DNA of 64,000 bases, from positions 75,111-139,110 of the forward strand of contig NW_005434661.1 in the NCBI RefSeq assembly GCF_000315625.1, given 5' to 3'. Below are positions 45,621 to 56,745 of this stretch, piece by piece. Both the position numbers and the translations under genes were made by a program. The notes beneath the pieces are model-generated. The model searched no databases, had not been told where the DNA came from, and was given only the letters and a program-made list of their open reading frames with translations. The first letter of the stretch is position 1. Each line of letters begins with the position of its first letter. The DNA is from Guillardia theta CCMP2712. Its lineage: Eukaryota; Cryptophyceae; Pyrenomonadales; Geminigeraceae.

Positions 45621-47539
45621 TTACTTCACGCCCATCTGATCTCAACCTCCCTGCCTCCCTCCCTGCCTTCCCCCTTGCACTTTTGTCTCCTCTCCCTCCT
45701 ACCCCCTATGCCTCCCACCCTCCTCAATCTCGTCCGCGGCCTTTCCTTCACCTGTTTGGTTCCTCGGTTGGCAAAAGGGAAGAAGCTGGTGGGCCTCTCA
45801 GTTGTGAAGATTTCAACGGTTTTGCCTTGTATGTTGTCAGTTTCTCTCTCCCTCAAGACTCGCCATCACCTGCTGCTTGTGGAATCCCCAACGTTGTCGC
45901 AAGAGAGATCGCCAGGTCCTAGAGAGAGGTTGAGGAGGCATCGAAACAAGTCGGAGAGAACATGGTCGCCACAAGTCAGAACGAGCAAGGCAGGGAAAGT
46001 GAGGACGAGGAGGAAGACAGGCAAATGGGGAGTAGAGCAAATGGGAGTAGCAGAACGAGAGAAGCAACCAACCTTGGGGTTGATTCTTCCAACCGCCGTG
46101 TCTCCTGTCTGGAGCTGAAAGGTTCCATCAGGATGTGTTGAATTGATGCCGCACGATCGAAGAATGGTGTAGGGAACCCCTGCAGAACTCAATCAGCCAC
46201 GTCCTTCGTCCTTGATTCATCCAGCTAATGCCCTGTTCCCTGCTCCCTGCTCCCTGCTCCCTGCTCCCTGCTCCCTCAAAGACCTTACCTGTCGCCTTCA
46301 GCTTCTCCTCCCCCTTCAGCTTGCTGCCAAGGATGTTGAGAGGGTTGAGCCTGACGATTGCGATGCCTGCTGCTTCGGGGTACTAAGGGAAAAAGGTAAG
46401 ACGTGACGGCACGAGAGCAAGGGACGGATCTACCTTCTCCTTCTGCTCATCTGACCATCCAGGACGAGTGACAGCAGCGCTGGACAGCAGAACCAGCCGA
46501 GGGAGAGTCTCCTCCACTCCGTCCCCTTGCTCCTTCCTGCAGGATTGGGGAGTCACGAACGGGGAGGAGCAGCCGCGGGCTCCTGCTTCACCTCTCAACT
46601 GTGACGGTGCCTTCTCCTTTCGCAATCAGAGGGGGAGGCTGGTCTTTGAGCATCTGCAGCACATTCAGGGGCGAAGGCTGATCATGAACTTGTTACCTCT
46701 GCCATCATGGCAGGCCCGCGGATGTCGAGAGCTCTCCTCAGTTTCTGCTCCGACGTTAAATCCCACGCTATGCCTTCCTGTCCCTTTCCCTCCTACTTCT
46801 GTTCAACTTTTCTATTAAACCTCTTCTATTCCCCTTTCCCTTCTACTTCTGTTCTCCCGTCCCATTAAATCACTCCTATTTCCCTTTCTCTCCCTCTTCC
46901 TGTACGAACATAACTCCTCGAGCCCTTATCTGCAACCTCACCCTCCTCTTCCTTCCTTGGAACCACCACCTACTGCTAGCCCTCTTCCACCGTGTGCTCG
47001 TTCACCTGCTGCATTTTGATCTTGACGAGGTACAGCAGCCGGGAGAAAATCCCTCCTCGAGGCGGAGCGAAGCCTGAGGCGCACCAGACGGCCTGACTGA
47101 CTCCTTGCGTGATGGTTCGAACGTCACTCTGAAGCGAAATCAGCACGAGAAAGCGCACGAAATGACGAGGAGGCCCACCCGCTTGTTGAGGTCACACTGG
47201 ACAAGTTCGATCCTCGAAGGGTAGTCCTTTCACCAAGACTGTCAGTCAAGTCCGCCCGTGACCTCTCACCAGCCTCCTCCACATGGGGCCTCAAGAACGC
47301 TCACCTTGGTGAGCTTCGACAAGACCTGAGAGGCTTTGGTTTCGTTTCGAAACGTAGCTCTCACTTGCGATCCTGGATATCTCAGCAAGACCTGTGCTAT
47401 CGTCACCAAATTTGTGCCTCCACCTCTTTGACAGTACCTGCTCGCAGACATACCGTCCCACTCTTCCTGTTGCTCCAGCAACAAGGATAGTCCTCTTTCC
47501 GTTTCCATTCTCGGCCTCTGCCAGTGAGATGGTCTTCAT
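45621..47539 (-). CDS. NmrA-like atypical SDR (NAD(P)-binding), multi-exon
   Basis: The Rossmann motif RTILVAGATGRVGRYVCEQ is followed across a 46-nt intron by VLLRYPGSQVRATFRNE. Next come RIELVQCDLNKR, TQGVSQAVWCASGFAPPRGG, PRLVLLSSAAVTRPGW, IAIVRLNPLNILGSKLKGE and VPYTILRSCGINSTHPDG. The order matches NmrA/NAD(P)H-binding proteins such as plant plastid SDRs. Verified 3' exons are 46179-46073, 45918-45870, 45825-45752 and 45635-45621 (ending GVK). The start at 47539 (MKTISLAEAE) precedes the dinucleotide motif closely; the frame is open to 47644, and an upstream exon with a targeting sequence is possible. The substrate is unknown. A (TCCCTGC)n array sits in one intron. Confidence 0.86.
46232..46275. 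repeat. (CTCCCTG)n array in an SDR intron
   Basis: Six or so perfect heptamer units between coding exons of the NmrA-like gene. Confidence 0.88.
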
Positions 47540-47644
47540 CCTGAGCGATGAGATTCGCCAATTCTCCTTGTTCCTAGCACGAGCTTTCACACACAGCACG
47601 AAGAAATCAAAACAAGAATTCAACTGATGGACTTCACCTTCCAA

Positions 47645-48614
47645 TCATGCAAGAGTGTCTGACCGACGAAGCTATCAGAGAGACTGAAGGAGGGAGAAGA
47701 GGTCATAACGCTGCCTGTCTCCGGGACACGAGCTACCTGGCAACGCTGATGGGGATGTGAAGGAATAGGCCAGGGTAACGTTGCAGAGGAGAACAAAGAG
47801 GAAGAGAGATGAGATCCTGGAAGCATGGCAACAATCTGAACACGTTGCCATCTTGCTGGAGACTTTCTTTCACACGCAAATGAAGAACAAACTGAGAAAA
47901 AAAATACGTGTCATGTTTGACCTTACGCCATGTCCCCCCTATCGGCACGTGCTTGAATCATGCAATATGGCACGGTCAAAGACCATAGAGGAGGACCCTG
48001 ATATCAGCATTCTCTGTTTCTGACATGCTCCTGTGCATTCTGGCATTCTCGTCCACAGCGATCTAGTTGGAATCAACCCACTTGCTTCGCACGCCTTAAA
48101 ACGTTCTACCTGAAACCTCCTGCCAACAAGCCGTGCCTACTTCCTTCCGCATAGGATTCTTCTTCTTCCTCCCCCATCTCTCCTTATCACTCGATCTCTA
48201 CTGCTCCTGCTCCTCGTCTCGCAGCCAGGCACCATGCCGCCTCTCCTCCCGCCCTATTCCCTGATCCCCATTGGCCTCCGGCATATCCCGAGGGGATCTT
48301 TTAAAACGTTTTAGAGAATCCCCCAGACCTCAATTACAAAATAGTTAGTACTATGGACCCTTATAATATTTATTACTTGTACTGCAATCGTTCATAGGGG
48401 TGATCGATATCTAAATACAAACAATATATATTTTATTTTTATTCCGTGACATGGACCAACTATATCAATTTTACACGAACCCCTCCTACAAAGATTTCTA
48501 TCTATAATGTTTTTGAGTCCGTTTCATGTTTTTGCCAACCTATAAAACTTTAGCTGTGTGGCTCGGTGCTGCATTGTAACTGTCGGGGTAAAACCGAATA
48601 TTGCCCTAACGGAC
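47645..48614. other. Intergenic region
   Basis: Upstream of two divergent genes. 48300-48500 is distinctly AT-rich, unlike the rest of the window. A GTAACTG motif at 48576-48582 lies 33 nt before the ATG at 48615. No gene is seen, although 47645-47830 could hold a 5' exon of the SDR gene. Confidence 0.45.
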
Positions 48615-50783
48615 ATGCCGGTGGAGCAACCGGGAGGAGGGGAGGGGGAGGAGGATCGGAGGAGGGCAGGAGCGGAGCGGAGAGGAGAGGACATAGTTTC
48701 CTCCATGCCTACTAGTGAGATCGACAAGCTTGCTCTTCGGAAGGCGAAGGAAATGGCGAGCAGTGCCGTTTCCTCAGTGTTCCTGACACTTTGTGGGAAA
48801 TCGGACGAAGAGGACAAGTTTACAGGGTGAGCGATGACTGTATGATTGTTTGCATTCGCATCTGATTCATGCAGCCATGTATGTTCTCTCGTATGATGCA
48901 CTTCTTTGTTCGCACTTGCAGATCTGCTTCTCTCTTCCATTCTCCTGTCTTGCAGGCTTCTTTTGACATAAAATTTGCTTGCTCAGGATTCAGAAAGAGA
49001 TGGATTTCCACATGCAGAAAGTCGTGGAAGAATCTTTCTCTGCTGGTATGGAAGTAGCAGAAAGGAAGGCAGCTAAGGAGAAAGCAAACAGCAGCAAACT
49101 GTTCAAAGAGAGAACTGAGCAGATTGTGAAGGAATATGAAACGAGACTTGCATCGCAAAAAGCTGAAGATGAGGAGGAGATGACCAAGACATGTGAATCT
49201 CTTCAATCTCAAGCTGTAGCTTGCAGTGAGCTCGTCGACATGGCGGCATCCATGATCGAGACATGGTGCCAGGCGCTGGGCTCGTCTGAGATAGCGAGAA
49301 AGGGTTTGGAAGAGGAGCGGAAGCGATTGGAGGAGGAGCTGGCCTCGAGTAGAGCAGCCTTGAGTGCAGCAGAAGCGAAGCTGAGTGAGGCGATGCAGAG
49401 GATGAGGAGGAAGGAGGAGAAGGTCAAGGAGCTCGAGGCGTCTCTCTCGGGCTGCCAGCAGTCGCTGGTGGAGGTCAAGAGCAGGTGGAGGGCAGACGCC
49501 GAGCTGGTTCAGCACCAGGTGAGCCTCTTGCTGCTTCACGACGGAGAGACGCGTGAAGGAAGGTCGCAGCTCCAGGATGAGGTCTCTGCCCGTCTCGCGG
49601 CACAGGAGGAGACGAGGGTCTGCCAGGAGGAGCTCAAGGGATTGAAGGCGTCCATCTCGCACAAGGCAGGACGCTCCGTGACTCTCCTCGGCTGTGGATG
49701 ACGATGACGCAGGAGAACGTGCTTGACAACATCGACAATGGCAGCCCGGAAGACATCATCTGGAAGCTGGAGGAGGAGAGGAAACAGCTCAAGGTACCTC
49801 TGCCCTCCCTTCTTCGTGCTCGCTGAACCTGCGCTCCTCTCCCTCCCCCAACGCAGCTTCGGCTCTTGTCGTTGGAGAAGCAGGTTGCGGAGGACGAGCG
49901 AAGGCATGCCAAGGCCATGCAGCAGGTTGCTCTGCCGTTGCCCCGACGCTCCCTCACCTCCTTTGCAGCTGCAGGAGAAGCACGTTGAAACACTGCTGGC
50001 AGAGAGGAACGCCAAGGCATTCTCAGAGCAGGTCTAGATTTATTCTCCTCTCCCTCCTCCTCCTAGCCTCTCCTCGCACTGAACTGACCTCCGCAGGTCG
50101 CACAACGACTCGAGCACGAGCTCCTCCAGCTCTCGGTCAACCAGTACAAGAAATCCTGTGCACAGCAGGCTCGTCTCTTTCTCCCGTCCTCTCCTCCCCT
50201 TCCTCCTACCTGCTTCAGTTCCTTACTTTGAGCCCGCCATCCATTTGGCTCCTTCCTCCCTCCTTGCGTTCCGTTTTCTCTCCTCCCTCCTCACTCCCTG
50301 CCTCCTTTCCAGCCTTCCTCCGTCACTCACTCTCTCGCTCTTCAGACCTGGGCTCTCAAGAAGCGAGGGTACGGGAAGAAGCAGATGGACTTCCAGGTGA
50401 GACTTGAGAGCCACCCACTGTCTTGAACAGCCCAGCAGGATTTCAGCTCGGAATACGAGAAGTTGATCGGCACAGAGACGCGGCAAACTGTGAAAGAGGA
50501 AGGGGTTCTCCCCAGCTTGCCGAGCATTCCCGACCTCTCAAGAGAACTTCTGTTTGGAGGAGGAGGAGGAGGAGGAGGAGGAATATCCTTGAAGCCGCAT
50601 GCGGAGCTGCAGGTCTCGACAGCAAGGGAGAACAGCTGCCCACCGCTCAACCTGTCCTTGCTGGAGGGGCGCAGGACAGCAGCAGGCGCTGCTGCTGGGA
50701 CTCCGAGCACAGAGAGGCACGAGAGGAGCCGCGTGCCCCGCCCTCCTCCCCGTGCTCACTCAAAGTTGGCAACAGCTCGTTGA
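48615..50783 (+). CDS. Coiled-coil protein, multi-exon
   Basis: Exon 1 is 48615-48826 and exon 2 is 48987-49518, joined in phase. Exon 1 has a Gly/Glu/Arg-rich start and a helix LALRKAKEMASSAVSSVF. Exon 2 is a long coiled coil (QKEMDFHMQKVVEESF, LFKERTEQIVKEYETRL, RKGLEEERKRLEEELASS, AAEAKLSEAMQRMRRKEEK). Further short coiled-coil exons are visible (DIIWKLEEERKQLK, LLSLEKQVAEDERRHAKAM, LQEKHVETLLAERNAK, LEHELLQLSVNQYKK), ending in a Gly-rich and Pro/Arg-rich tail at 50783. The start at 48615 was chosen over 48558 because the upstream part is unlike the rest. No family is recognised. The stop abuts that of the minus-strand peptidase gene. Confidence 0.72.
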
Positions 50784-53700
50784 TCAGGGCCTCTTTCTCT
50801 CTCCCTGCTTCCTCTCCAGGTTGAGGAGAAACGCGACAGCAGCCTTGGTGCCGTACTGGAGGTAACGGAAAGTTTGCCGTGCTTCCTCGTCCATGTCCTG
50901 CCCCTCCTGGGTCCGATGGGTGAGAGGCATGACGACGAGCTGCGGTGAGATCAGGGGAAGCATGAAGCCGGCGCAGCACCTGAGAGGCAGGGAGGACTTT
51001 GGTGAGGATGGAAGGGAGAGCGCTGGAGCACCCTTCATAGATGACCTGAGGCTCCTTGCGGTAGGCTAGCCGCATGGAATCGGAGAGAGCCTGAGGAGAG
51101 GAGGAGGATGAGAAAGGCAGAGTGAGGAGGAAGAGTCGACGCTTGCCTGGTACAAGGGCGTCTCACGATCTACTTCCCAGGCAGGCCAATGGGTCTGAGC
51201 ATTGAGCTTGATCTGCCGCAGCTTCAGAGATCAACAGCGCAGAGGAAGAGGAAGCGAGAGCAGGGAGCAACGGCTGAGAGGAGGGCAGCAGGATCAGAGA
51301 ATGTCGCACTTCACAAGCTGTGTTCATGATGTTGGCTCCGCGGAAGAATTGCTGCGTCACTGCCTTGCTAACCTGCACCCCAGCTCAGCTCCAGCAATTC
51401 TGTTGAGCCAGGCACCAGCTCGTGATCCACTCCAATTGGGTACCTGACGCTCAACCTCGCCAAGGGCTTGCTGGGAATCACCTGAGGTCGGCTACTCAGC
51501 GATGTCGAGCCCTCAAACTCCCCGTTTCCCCTCCATCCGTCCCTTTCTCCCCCCTCCTCCACTCCATCCTCCTTCACCTCTATCCTCTCCTCCCCCCTCC
51601 TCCCATCCCTTGTCCTCTTTGCCCTCCCCACTCCCCTCCTTCCTCACAGTTCGCATCGCCTCGTTGTCGCAGCCGGTGGAGATGCTGTGGAAGGACAGGG
51701 AGGGCTGGAACCACGCGCGAGCCAGCATGTCCTTCTTCTCGAAGACGCTGCTGTCGAGCTGGGGCTCTACATCTCTCCAGGACTCTGGCAGCTCCTGATC
51801 CTGGAAGAGGGGGATCAGAGACAGACAGGAAGACGGACTGAGGACGGGGTGGGGGACGAGGGAAGACCTCTTGAAAGAAGTCCAGCTCCTGGATTATCTT
51901 CTGGTGCTTCGGATCCAATTGCCAGTCTTGCAGCTCAGGAACTTTGCGGGATCGTCAGATTCCTCCTCGTCCCCTCCTCCTTCCTCTCCTCTCTCCTTTC
52001 CTTCTCCTCCTCTTCCTTCCTCGCGGCATCCTCCCCTCCCAAGAGCACCTGCGATGGATCCATTGGGGTGGACCAGTGAGCTGCAGAACAAGTGGATCAG
52101 AGGGAAGCATCGAAACAGACAGACAGGAAGACAGACAAACACACATACACATAGTCTTAACACGCAGCTACCTGAGCGCGTGCACGAGGGCCGCGAGCGG
52201 CTCCATCAAGACTCCGCCGAAGTAGCCGGAGTGGAGGTCAGCGAACTGAGCCTGGCGCAAGCGAGTAAAGGAGTCAACCGCAGCAGAACTGAGAGGAGGG
52301 AGAGGAGAAGTGCGGGGAATGGGAGAGGGAGGGGTGGGGGGGCGGCAAGCAGTGGATGGAAGAGGTGATGAACATTGCGAACCTGCGCTTTTGCAAAGAA
52401 TGTGGAAAGTCCGCGATAGCCATGGATGATGGCAGGCTGGAAAAGAATGAGGAGGGAGGGAGGGAGAGGAGAGGAGAGGAGAGGAGAGGAGAGGAGAGGA
52501 GAGGAGAGGAGAGGAGAGGAGAGGAGAGAAGAGGAGAGGAGAGGAGAAAACCTTGTATGACTGCAAGAAGCTCTGAAAGTCGCAGTCAAAGGAAGAGAAC
52601 ATGAAAGCAGACTTGCAGGTGAGAGCAGGAGAAGAGGGGTGGAAAAGAGAAGAAGGAGGGGTAGCAAAGGGAAGAACGGGGAGGAGAACGCAGTCTTACT
52701 CCATCCATGATCACGACACCAGCGTTCTTCGAGGATAGATGGCGCGACTTGACGAGGCGCTGAAGGGCTCGAGGAGAAATCATTCCTTGCCTCACATGGA
52801 CCTCACTAGCTGACGTACCTTTCTCTAGTAACGTCGTATGCGCCTCCTCCAGACAGTCGATGATGATCTCAACTTTGAAGGGGAGCGGCAGCTGGAGTTC
52901 TGCAGGCAAGTCACAGTTCCCCTCCCCTCTCTCCTCCTTCAACTTCTTATCGCTGCAATCGCGACAATCCACACCAGCATCTTGGCGACATCTCCGCCAT
53001 ACCTGCATGGAGATGATAAGAGCACCTTCAACACGCAGACATCGCATGCCCTTCAACCAAACACCTCTCCCTTCCTCGCCCCTCGCGCCAGCTCACCTGA
53101 GCTTCGACAAGTTCACGTCCGAGTTCTCTATCAGGGAAGCGTCGCCGTCAGCGATGATCTCAGTGTCTGCCATCCCCGAGAGAAAGAGAGGCTCTGACAG
53201 CAAGAGTCAGAGCAGCACCTTCTTACAGCTCGTCCTCACGGATATGAGCGTACACGACGAGCGAGCTCTTGGAAGACGCCTCATCCTGCTCGAAGCTGGC
53301 AACAAGGACCTCGGGCAGGTTCTCATAGAACATCTCTGCGGGCAACATCAGGGCCTCCAGCATTCGACCAGCAGCCACGTCGTAGTGAGATCACCGGAGG
53401 AGTTGGGGTATAAGAGAGCAGCCTTGTCAACAGCCGGCAGGCTGTTGAAGTCATCGGGGATGTGCATGTCGTGGAATTTCCTTCCAAGAGGGCATGTCAA
53501 GGGGCAACTTTGTCACTGACGTCTCGTCTCCTCACTGTGATAACTTGAGCCGTTGTCTCCCTGTCGGAGCTGAGTGAACTGTCGCTCCAACCTTGTCGAG
53601 AAACATCTTCATCGCTTCGATGGTCTGTTTGACATTGTGATTCACTTCTTCTCTTCAATCCCTCCCCTCCCGATCCTTTCTCCTCCCTCCTCCTCTCCTC

Positions 53701-54322
53701 CATCATCACCATCATCACCTCCTCCTCCCCGCCCCTCAACCCTCCTCCTCCTCTTCCTCCTCCTCCTACTTTCTCCAAACTTCCCAGCTTCTGATTTCCT
53801 CTTATCCATCCGGCCTCGACTGCTTCTCCTCTCTTCCTCCTCCTTGGCCTCTCCACTTCTGTTTCCTCCAATCCTCCATCGATATGATCCTCTCACACCC
53901 CACGCTCCTCTCCTCCGGCACCGTAGTTCCGTTGCCCGCGCAAGAGTCTGCAAGCGTCATCCAGGTGCGGTAAATCTCACTCTCCATCTTGTCGATCTCA
54001 GACCAGGCGTCCTGCAGGCAAGGATCATTCAGACAAGCAAACTTCAACCTCCATTCCCTGTCTCTCAGTATCCTTCACTGCTTCTGCAGAACAGCTTGCA
54101 CATGTTTCTCCAACACAAATACATCTTGTTTCCCATCTCTTCCCTACTTCCCAATTTTCCTCCTCAACAAACCAGCCACCAGAAACAAGAATTCGATACT
54201 TTTACCTCCAGGTGGGGAAAGTCCTTGATCTCGTCGAGGAAATTTTTGAGGTCAAGATACTCTGCGAAGATATCAGCACAACTCAGCGTCATATCTCCAA
54301 TGTGTCGCACTCTCTTCTCCAT
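50784..54322 (-). CDS. M20-family metallopeptidase homologue (CNDP-like), possibly inactive
   Basis: Multi-exon. Pieces in family order: QTIEAMKMFLDKVGATV (about 53640), NLPEVLVASFEQDE then SSLVVYAHI (about 53330-53240), VAKMLVWIVAIAAI (about 52990), LPFKVEIIIDCLEEAHTTLL, SKNAGVVIMDGV, PAIIHGYRGLSTFF, QFADLHSGYFGGVLMEPLAA, SLVHPNGSIAGA, AWFQPSLSFHSI, AMRTVIPSKPLARLSVRYPI, and the C-terminal FRYLQYGTKAAVAFLLNL. This follows cytosolic dipeptidases of the CNDP type closely. Several zinc-ligand positions look substituted: the usual GH-x-D motif reads AHI and the late D-G-x-H-S-x-N-E segment reads EGQDMDEEA. A helical region at 54322-54200 (DIFAEYLDLKNFLDEI) may be the N terminus or a separate gene. 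Exact exon ends were not all resolved. Confidence 0.76.
52465..52547. repeat. (GAGAG)n pentamer array
   Basis: Near-perfect AGGAG/GAGAG pentamers between peptidase exons; read on the minus strand it is a CTCTC polypyrimidine tract inside an intron. Confidence 0.9.
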
Positions 54323-54499
54323 TGACTTCAAACCTGCCAGGTCTGCTCTTGTCCAACCACTGCATATCTGATCAGCACTGGCAAACTACTCCCTCCCTCC
54401 CTCCATATGTCCCTCCCCTCCCCTCCCCTCCCCTCCCCTCCTCAACTCTCCCTCTTCCTACCAATGTCCCATCGTATGAAATGTTAGAAGCTATGAAGT

Positions 54500-55765
54500 G
54501 AGACTCTTGCGCCATGGCTTCATGACCTCAGTCAGCAACGAGCAGGCAGGGCTTGCAATTCGTTACCAGACGCAAACACTGCTGGGTTTCTTAGCAGAGC
54601 GCTGTCCTTCACCGTCAGCGTACATGCATCATGCATGCAGACTGCGACGAATTCGTTCTAGCACGACCCTGAGCACGGAAAAGGAGCCATGGCAGTCGTA
54701 CCTCGAAGAGGAAGCAGTTGCTCACGTATGCCTTAGCCCGTCCACCGATCCTCAGCCCTGCCGAAGAGAACAGCCCGCAGTCCTGTGCACGTCTGAGCGA
54801 GCAGCTCGTAGCACACGCCATGCTCACTTGGATGGTGCAGTCTTTCAAGGTAACGTCGGAGGAGCCCATGGCAACGACTCCATCCGTTGCCATGTCTGGC
54901 AGGAAACAACCATCTCAGTTCATCCAGAAGTCAGGACTCATCATGGTTGACCTATTCTCAAGTTGGAATCATCGCACTGCTTTCCAAAGCCCCCGATCAA
55001 ACTAAATTGCAACATCACTCTCAATAAAAGACGATGGAACGCAAACCAGTTCGAGATCTCAACCAACGAACTCTCATCGCATCTGGAAACTTCTCAAAAC
55101 AGAAATCCAGGCTCACATACAAACGACAACCTGAGCACAACAAACTCATTGCTATGCAGGATACAATTGCTCAACTTCCAGGGTCCCCCAAGAATCTTGA
55201 CTCCTGCTCGTTGTCATTCACCACATTGAGGTCAGGGCCGGCCCCTCCTTGCCTGCTTCTTGACAGATGAAGGTGCTGATAACAGTCTTCCATTGAAGAG
55301 CGTGCCTGAGCAGCATGTAAACATCAGGCATGGTGCTGATAGTGGTACCAGGATCCTCTACTTCCTTCCTCGAGGCAGAGAGGTCCTGAGAGGGGGCACT
55401 CCTCTGCTCCGATAATCTTGAACTGTGCTTTCAGCGACACAACCTGATCTGCCGACCTGCATGAATGTCAAGCATGACAACAAGAGGAGAGGACGAAAGG
55501 GATTGCTCTACCACATCAGGTTCTCCTCCACCGCGTCCGGAGCTATCCGAATCACCTGCTCCTCATCCCCCGCAGCATTCCCTGAGCGTTGGTTGGCGTA
55601 TCGAACTGCTGATGCAAAGTGCTGCTCGTCAGAGGAGATGGTGAATTCATGGTGTCCTCCTCCTCTGAGCCTCAGCCTTGCTGGGACACTGAGCGATGAC
55701 ATAGGAGCATGCTTCTCAGTCGTAAGGCAGCAAAGGAGGAGGATGAAGAGTCCGATCGCCTTCAT
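54500..55765 (-). CDS. Secreted protein with LRLRGG motif, possible beta-helix domain
   Basis: Exon 1 (55765 to about 55510) starts with a signal peptide (MKAIGLFILLLCCLTT). It is followed by SVPARLRLRGGGHHEF and a region with FASAVRYANQRSG and EEQVIRIAPDAVEENL, then a GTAGAG donor. A later exon (about 54893-54700) reads VTLKDCTIQVSMACATS and GLFSSAGLRIGGRAKAYVSNC, which has the rhythm of right-handed parallel beta-helix repeats (short strands, buried Cys/Ser ladder). Exons between could not be joined. The assignment of both parts to one gene is inferred from strand and spacing. A 163-nt piece of exon 1 recurs at 58648-58810. Confidence 0.45.
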
Positions 55766-55799
55766 TGTCTGGGTACAGCCTTGCTCATGGAGGTCCGAC

Positions 55800-56745
55800 C
55801 GAGAGAGAGATCGAGCATAGACAAGCAGCAGTCCAACATGTCAGGGTCCAGAGGAGAAGGGGAGCGGGAGCTACAAGGATGCATGTCGGGTCCTGGCCCC
55901 ATCGGAACTTGCGCAGGACATGACCGGACCGGGACACCCGGCCCGGCCGGGGCCCGGGCCGTAGTCACCAGCTTCCTTTACTCCGAGTCCTCGCAGTGAC
56001 CGTACTGGGGAATGGAGTCCTGCGCGCTGTTAAGTGAAGGTATCAGTTAAGTTTGGGGGACAGCAGTTGGCAGGATTAGGTTTGGTTCTCGCTGTCTTTT
56101 CTCTTCTCGCCGTTTGGCCCGGCAGTGCGATCGGACAGTGTCAGGGTTACTGAAGCCTCCTCGACTGAGAGTCTCCTACTGAAGTTGTCCTCGTACTGAT
56201 CTTTAACTTAACTTTGAGTAAAGATTTTTAACCGTCTAACTTTGAGTAAAGAAGTCACACTGTAGTAAAATCATCGTAAACTTCCGTGACTCTCACAGGC
56301 TGCGCTGGTCACTGTCACCGCTTGGGGGGACTCGAACAACGGACGGGGGCTTGTCACGGACTCTGACTCACAACTTAAAAGCACACACCGCGCTCGCCAC
56401 TGATGAGCCTCCGACACATTAAAAAGAAACAATTATTACCCAGAACTTCTCACCGACTGCAAGAACTTATCCGGGTTCTTACAGGGGAGCAGCCACGATA
56501 GTACCTTCTTGGCTCACCCACCCCGAAGAGTAGGGTTCTTACACCAGCGTAATTATTAGAACTTAGAACTTATCCGGGCGTAATTATTAGTCATCATGTG
56601 CCTCCGAAACTATTCGGGGAGCAGCCACGATCAATCTCCTTGGCTGACCCATCCCGAAGAGTATCATGTTCAGATCTTGAGGGTATAAAAAGGGGTTATA
56701 TGAAGTTTACAGTAGAGTGTCGAAGTAAACATTCGTCGTAAAGCG
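55800..56745 (+). promoter_or_regulatory. Upstream region of RSH-like copy A
   Basis: Part of the segmental duplication; a diverged version lies at 60460-61465. It contains a GC-rich run (about 55925-55965), a 43-nt element almost identical to 39976-40019 (56018-56060), and AACTTTGAGTAAAG at about 56212 and 56240. Two direct copies of GGGGAGCAGCCACGAT...CCCGAAGAGTA lie at 56484-56533 and 56616-56662. A TATA-like TATAAAAA sits at 56694-56701, 45 nt before the ATG. Confidence 0.55.
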
